8,080 nt of DNA, from NCBI GenBank assembly GCA_023701075.1, contig JAMPXQ010000060.1, positions 1-8,080 on the forward strand. Direction: 5' to 3'. The position numbers and the translations under genes were made by a program. Of the stretch, positions 5,518 to 8,080 are shown piece after piece. Numbering within the stretch: the first letter of the stretch is position 1; each line of letters starts with the position of its first letter. Below the pieces are notes generated by a model that saw only the letters and a list, made by a program, of their open reading frames with translations, was not told where the DNA came from and ran no database searches. This DNA is from Candidatus Woesearchaeota archaeon. Lineage in GTDB: Archaea; Nanobdellota; Nanobdellia; Woesearchaeales; GW2011-AR15.

Positions 5518-6525
5518 TTATTCTTCAACAGCCAGGATTTCACCTGTAGCTGCCTCGATGACTACATCGGTCTCTGTTCCTTCATCTGCATCAATTTCGA
5601 CAACATAGCAGATTTTTCCGAATTTCTTCTCTTTTGCTATATCCGTCACTTCACCTGGGACTCTGGCCAATGCAATCTCCCTGGCTTCCTCTTCAGTTAT
5701 CACGCTACTAGTCTTTGGAGCATCAGTCTTTGGGACATATGATGGTGAAGGTTCAGAGTCATATTGAACGCTCTTGAGTTCAATCTTCTCGCCGTCTTCA
5801 AGCTCAATCTCTAATGCTATGTCCCCGACTTGAGGACAATAGTATTTATGCTCATCTGCCCATATGTCAAATAGGGTATAGTCTCTAGTCTTCAGGCATC
5901 CGGTGTATGAACCAGAAGGCACTTTTACAGATTCATCTAGCGATAGCACATCAGCCATGTCTTCTGCAATCCCTTCATAATATTCTTGGTAGTATGAATC
6001 TCCTATTTTAGGATTTCCAAGCATGATTATCCCTGGTTTTGCGCCATTCACTCCTGCTTCCCAAGCGCCGTTATGGTTCAATACTTCGCCTTCAAGCAGT
6101 TCAGCAGTGTCTTCGCCAAAATACCATACATTGCCATCTTTGTCCTGGGCATACCAGTCTTTTGTCTCTTCGATAAGATCGCCATCAAGCCATACCCTGT
6201 CCCATACAACAATGGTCTCTACACCCATGACTATCTTTCTTTCATCTAAGACATACACTTCAACCCTTTCAAGGCCATCCTGCGTCATGCCCTCATATAC
6301 TGTCTTTTTCCCGGGTGTAAGCTTGAAATATTTATTGTCGACAACCGAGCTGAAGTCAGCAGGATTTATCAGTGGATCATATTCCTCCTTGGCTTCAGGT
6401 TTGATATCGGTAGTATCAACCTTTTCTTCTGGGACATCATTCCCAAGATCGATTTTCTCAGTCCTTGTGCATGCAGCAGCAATAATCAACAGTGCAAGCA
6501 GCGTAAATAATATCTTTGTTTTCAT
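5518..6525 (-). CDS. Lipoprotein with conserved beta-rich domain and C-terminal PepSY domain (335 aa)
   Basis: The N-terminus is a lipoprotein signal (LLIIAAAC, lipid-linked Cys19), so the protein is probably anchored to the outer face of the membrane. A charged linker (20-50) follows. Residues about 54-255 form a conserved extracytoplasmic domain known to me as an unnamed family found across bacteria and some archaea. It contains 'NPADFSSVVDNKYFKLTPG', 'DWYAQDKDGNVWYFGEDT', 'GAKPGIIMLGNPKIGDSYYQ' and 'EHKYYCPQVG'. Cys210 and Cys230 could form a disulfide. A Pro/Ser linker (256-272) leads to a PepSY domain at about 274-335 (TEEEAREIALARVPGEVTDI, then YVVEIDADEG and VVIEAATGEILAVEE), a fold often linked to inhibition of proteases or to sensing at the cell surface. 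The start is supported by a GGTGATC site 5 bases upstream. Confidence 0.85.
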   Translation of the reverse strand: MKTKILFTLLALLIIAAACTRTEKIDLGNDVPEEKVDTTDIKPEAKEEYDPLINPADFSSVVDNKYFKLTPGKKTVYEGMTQDGLERVEVYVLDERKIVMGVETIVVWDRVWLDGDLIEETKDWYAQDKDGNVWYFGEDTAELLEGEVLNHNGAWEAGVNGAKPGIIMLGNPKIGDSYYQEYYEGIAEDMADVLSLDESVKVPSGSYTGCLKTRDYTLFDIWADEHKYYCPQVGDIALEIELEDGEKIELKSVQYDSEPSPSYVPKTDAPKTSSVITEEEAREIALARVPGEVTDIAKEKKFGKICYVVEIDADEGTETDVVIEAATGEILAVEE

Positions 6526-6530
6526 ATCTT

Positions 6531-6568
6531 GATCACCTAAATCAGGGTAGCAGAATATTGTTTATATA
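6531..6568 (-). promoter_or_regulatory. Promoter and Shine-Dalgarno site of the lipoprotein gene
   Basis: TATATAAA (6568-6561) predicts transcription start near 6538. GGTGATC (6537-6531) is complementary to the GAUCACC near the 3' end of archaeal 16S rRNA and is 5 bases from the ATG at 6525. The leader would be about 13 bases and consist mostly of this site. Confidence 0.65.
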
Positions 6569-6611
6569 CGCCATAGTACACTGATAGAACATTAGTGCAA
6601 TCATCGAACAG

Positions 6612-7418
6612 TCAAATCATGTCATTTTTCCAGAAGATAAATAGGAAGAACATCGAAAATATTATAGACATGCTCATGACAATGATGAAACCATATTCAG
6701 TGCCTTGATATGGCAGCTTCACATTCATCCCATAGATGCTTGCAAGGAGTGTAGGCACAGCAAAAAGTATAGTCACTGATGTGAGTATCTTCATTGCGAC
6801 ATTGAGGTTGTTTGAGACCATAGATGCGAATGCATCCATGAGGTTCGTAAGTATGTCAGTATAAGTCTTTGCCATGCTTAGAGCCTGCCTCAGCTCATCA
6901 GCAGTCTTCTTGAGGAATGCCTTGTCTTTAGCAGTCTTCACAAAAGAACTGCTTTCGAGCTCTTCAAGGAGTATCTGGTTATGCTGCAGCGCAGTCGTGA
7001 AGAATACAAGTGACTTCTCAAGCATGAGCAGTTTCTTTATTTCCTTGTTCTTCTGTGAGTCATATACCTTGTCCTCAAGGAAATTTATGGTCTTCTCGAT
7101 CTCAGCAAGATAGCTCAGATAGAGTTTTGAAGAGGAGAGCATGATCTTTAGGATTGAATCCTGGTTGGCCCAGCTCAGTTCTTTATGGTGCAGGCATATC
7201 AGGGCATTTGATCCATCAGATAAGATGATTCCAAGTGGTATTGTCACATATTCAAGATTGTTTTTTTTTATTGGTATCCTGATGATTATGAATGTGTGGC
7301 CGTCAAATTTCTCTATCGTAGGCATCTCTTCTTTATCCTGGAGAGACAAGATGATATCTTCTGGAAGCTTCATTATCTTGCCTAGGTCTTCCTCTTCAGT
7401 TATTATCTTCCAGTTCAT
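6612..7418 (-). CDS. CorA-type magnesium/divalent metal channel (268 aa)
   Basis: CorA proteins are pentameric channels that import Mg2+ (some carry Co2+, Ni2+ or Zn2+). The signature is 'YGMNV' at 229-233, at the end of the first TM helix (about 211-228, TSVTILFAVPTLLASIYG). The second TM is at about 243-262, with a short lysine-containing tail (WKND). The residues ahead of TM1 follow the family pattern 'NNLNVAMKILTSVTILFAVP'. The N-terminal soluble part has the usual alpha/beta region (1-100) and the long helical willow region (about 100-205), somewhat shorter than the roughly 315 residues of bacterial CorA. I prefer the ATG at 7418 over the one at 7424 because the TATA box is 27.5 bases from 7418 and only 21.5 from 7424. 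The gene is divergent from the His-rich gene. Confidence 0.92.
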   Translation of the reverse strand: MNWKIITEEEDLGKIMKLPEDIILSLQDKEEMPTIEKFDGHTFIIIRIPIKKNNLEYVTIPLGIILSDGSNALICLHHKELSWANQDSILKIMLSSSKLYLSYLAEIEKTINFLEDKVYDSQKNKEIKKLLMLEKSLVFFTTALQHNQILLEELESSSFVKTAKDKAFLKKTADELRQALSMAKTYTDILTNLMDAFASMVSNNLNVAMKILTSVTILFAVPTLLASIYGMNVKLPYQGTEYGFIIVMSMSIIFSMFFLFIFWKNDMI

Positions 7419-7440
7419 ATGCATAGGTAATGTCAGAATA

Positions 7441-7449
7441 TATTTAAAG
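7441..7449 (-). promoter_or_regulatory. TATA box of the CorA gene (leaderless)
   Basis: On the minus strand this reads CTTTAAATA. The TTTAAA centre is 27.5 bases from the ATG at 7418, within the range seen at the other leaderless genes here, and this decides the CorA start. Confidence 0.6.
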
Positions 7450-7450
7450 C

Positions 7451-7480
7451 AGCAGGTGAGGGTAGCATTGTTTCACTGCT
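7451..7480. repeat. Imperfect inverted repeat between divergent promoters
   Basis: AGCAGGTGA (7451-7459) and TCACTGCT (7473-7480) are inverted copies apart from one extra G in the left arm, around a 13-base spacer. The repeat lies between the TATA boxes of the divergent CorA and His-rich genes and upstream of both transcription starts, so it is better read as a candidate operator than as an RNA hairpin. An 8-bp repeat with a bulge can arise by chance. Confidence 0.35.
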
Positions 7481-7492
7481 AAAGAAAAGTTT

Positions 7493-7498
7493 TTTAAA
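7493..7498 (+). promoter_or_regulatory. TATA box of the His-rich gene (leaderless)
   Basis: TTTAAA, preceded by two further Ts, has its centre 26.5 bases before the ATG at 7522, matching the leaderless spacing used by other genes in this window. No Shine-Dalgarno sequence is seen. Confidence 0.6.
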
Positions 7499-7521
7499 TG
7501 CCATAGCCTATAGTATTGATT

Positions 7522-8080
7522 ATGAGGTTTTTCCCGCTTTTTATTTCGCTTCTCCTTATTAGCAGTGCTCTGGCGCATGAGGAAGTGGAAGAGAAGACAC
7601 TTGACCATAAGCTTAGGGACAATTCAGTCTTTCTCATCAGCTATGGCTCGCTTGCTATCCTTTTGTCAATCGGCATCTCTTTTTTCATCCATTCAAGGCA
7701 TCATCACTGGCCGTATTTCCTAGTGGCTGCCATAACTATCCTGATAACATCATATCTTGTCATTGCAACAATAAATCTGAATCTGGTTTCAGAGACAAAA
7801 GGGCCGGTGCATTGGCATGCAGATTTCGAGATATATAATTGCGGAGAGAAATTGGATCTCATAGATCCAAAAGGCCTTTCAAATAAGATAGGGACACCTG
7901 TCTTCCATGAACATAATGATGACAGGATGCATGTTGAAGGCGTTGTCGTAGAGGAAGAGCATGTGAGCCTTAGTGAATTCATAGAGACAATAGGTGGAGA
8001 ATTGACTGCAGATTCAATGAAGATTGAGACGAATGATGGAGTGGTCGTCATGAATAATGGGGACATCTGTGGTGGAGAAG
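7522..8080 (+). CDS. Secreted/membrane protein with His-rich putative metal-binding domain (3' end outside window)
   Basis: The frame is open from the ATG to the last base (186 codons) with no stop, so the C-terminus is missing. Residues 1-18 look like a signal peptide (cleavage LISSALA^HEE). TM1 at about 36-56 and TM2 at about 64-85 flank a cytoplasmic 'HSRHHHW' loop. From residue 91 the chain should be outside and carries 'GPVHWHADFEIYNCGEKLDL' (95-113), 'TPVFHEHNDDRMHVEGVVV' (125-143) and 'VSLSEFIETIGGEL' (148-161). The HWHA, HEH and HVE clusters with the following SL..F..xxGG resemble an unnamed archaeal and bacterial family with HWHA...HTHD...IHVE motifs, likely a divalent-metal site. 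Cys107 and Cys183 (in a DICGG motif) are also present. The TATA box supports the start. The divergent CorA gene suggests a role in metal handling, which is inference. Confidence 0.75.
   Translation, partial: MRFFPLFISLLLISSALAHEEVEEKTLDHKLRDNSVFLISYGSLAILLSIGISFFIHSRHHHWPYFLVAAITILITSYLVIATINLNLVSETKGPVHWHADFEIYNCGEKLDLIDPKGLSNKIGTPVFHEHNDDRMHVEGVVVEEEHVSLSEFIETIGGELTADSMKIETNDGVVVMNNGDICGGE

Noticed and set aside
6023..6532. Long plus-strand open frame opposite the lipoprotein gene
   Set aside because: It is very Ser/Thr/Pro-rich without domain features and mirrors the lipoprotein codons. The lipoprotein has a lipobox, a PepSY domain and a ribosome site.
6579..6597. Short palindrome CACTGAT / ATTAGTG upstream of the lipoprotein TATA box
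   Set aside because: It has seven positions with one mismatch and a 5-base loop, which is expected by chance in AT-rich DNA. No other half-site copies were seen.
7419..7424. Upstream ATG for CorA
   Set aside because: Only 21.5 bases separate it from the TATA centre, too close for the transcript to include it. The ATG at 7418 fits.
7704..8066. Minus-strand open frame opposite the His-rich gene
   Set aside because: It is antisense to a frame with a signal peptide, TM helices and conserved-looking His motifs, and has no promoter.
1..8080. Defence system, CRISPR, transposon or prophage
   Set aside because: I saw no direct-repeat arrays, transposase, integrase, nuclease or toxin-antitoxin motifs. 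The content is envelope, transport and regulation.

Overview
The window looks like a piece of an AT-rich archaeal chromosome. The evidence is archaeal-style TATA boxes (TTTAAA, TTTATA, TATATA) about 26 bases upstream of start codons, mostly leaderless genes, heavy use of AGG/AGA arginine and ATA isoleucine codons, a two-domain winged-helix regulator of an archaeal type, and small secreted or membrane proteins. A DPANN-like lineage (for example Woesearchaeota or Pacearchaeota) would fit, but no rRNA or ribosomal marker is present to prove it. There are no mobile elements, CRISPR repeats, tRNA or rRNA genes that I can see.

Layout: a plus-strand block (1-3693) holds the C-terminal end of an MscS mechanosensitive channel gene, a small charged protein, a cysteine-rich single-pass membrane protein whose stop overlaps the start of a two-TM protein, a 592-residue surface protein, and a 196-residue protein resembling a FtsK-type ATPase domain without a P-loop. 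The surface protein has a signal peptide, a cell-wall-binding-repeat-2-like region, one C-terminal TM and a cytoplasmic zinc ribbon. A convergent junction of 44 bases leads into a minus-strand block (3738-7424). In transcription order this is a CorA-type metal channel, a PepSY-containing lipoprotein, a three-TM protein, a double winged-helix regulator and a radical-SAM-like protein with non-canonical cysteine spacing. From 7522 a divergent plus-strand gene runs off the window. It encodes a signal peptide, two TMs and an extracellular histidine-rich (HWHA/HEH/HVE) domain.

Most genes are envelope or transport genes: channels (MscS, CorA), surface and lipid-anchored proteins, and small membrane proteins. 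The clearest functional unit is the three-TM protein with the downstream winged-helix regulator, 28 bases apart with no promoter seen between them. This suggests a membrane-linked transcriptional switch. The divergent CorA and His-rich genes share a 103-base region holding both promoters and an imperfect inverted repeat, which could coordinate metal handling. Six of nine visible starts appear leaderless, and three carry a short leader with a Shine-Dalgarno-like sequence. The TATA-to-start distance was used to correct several starts.
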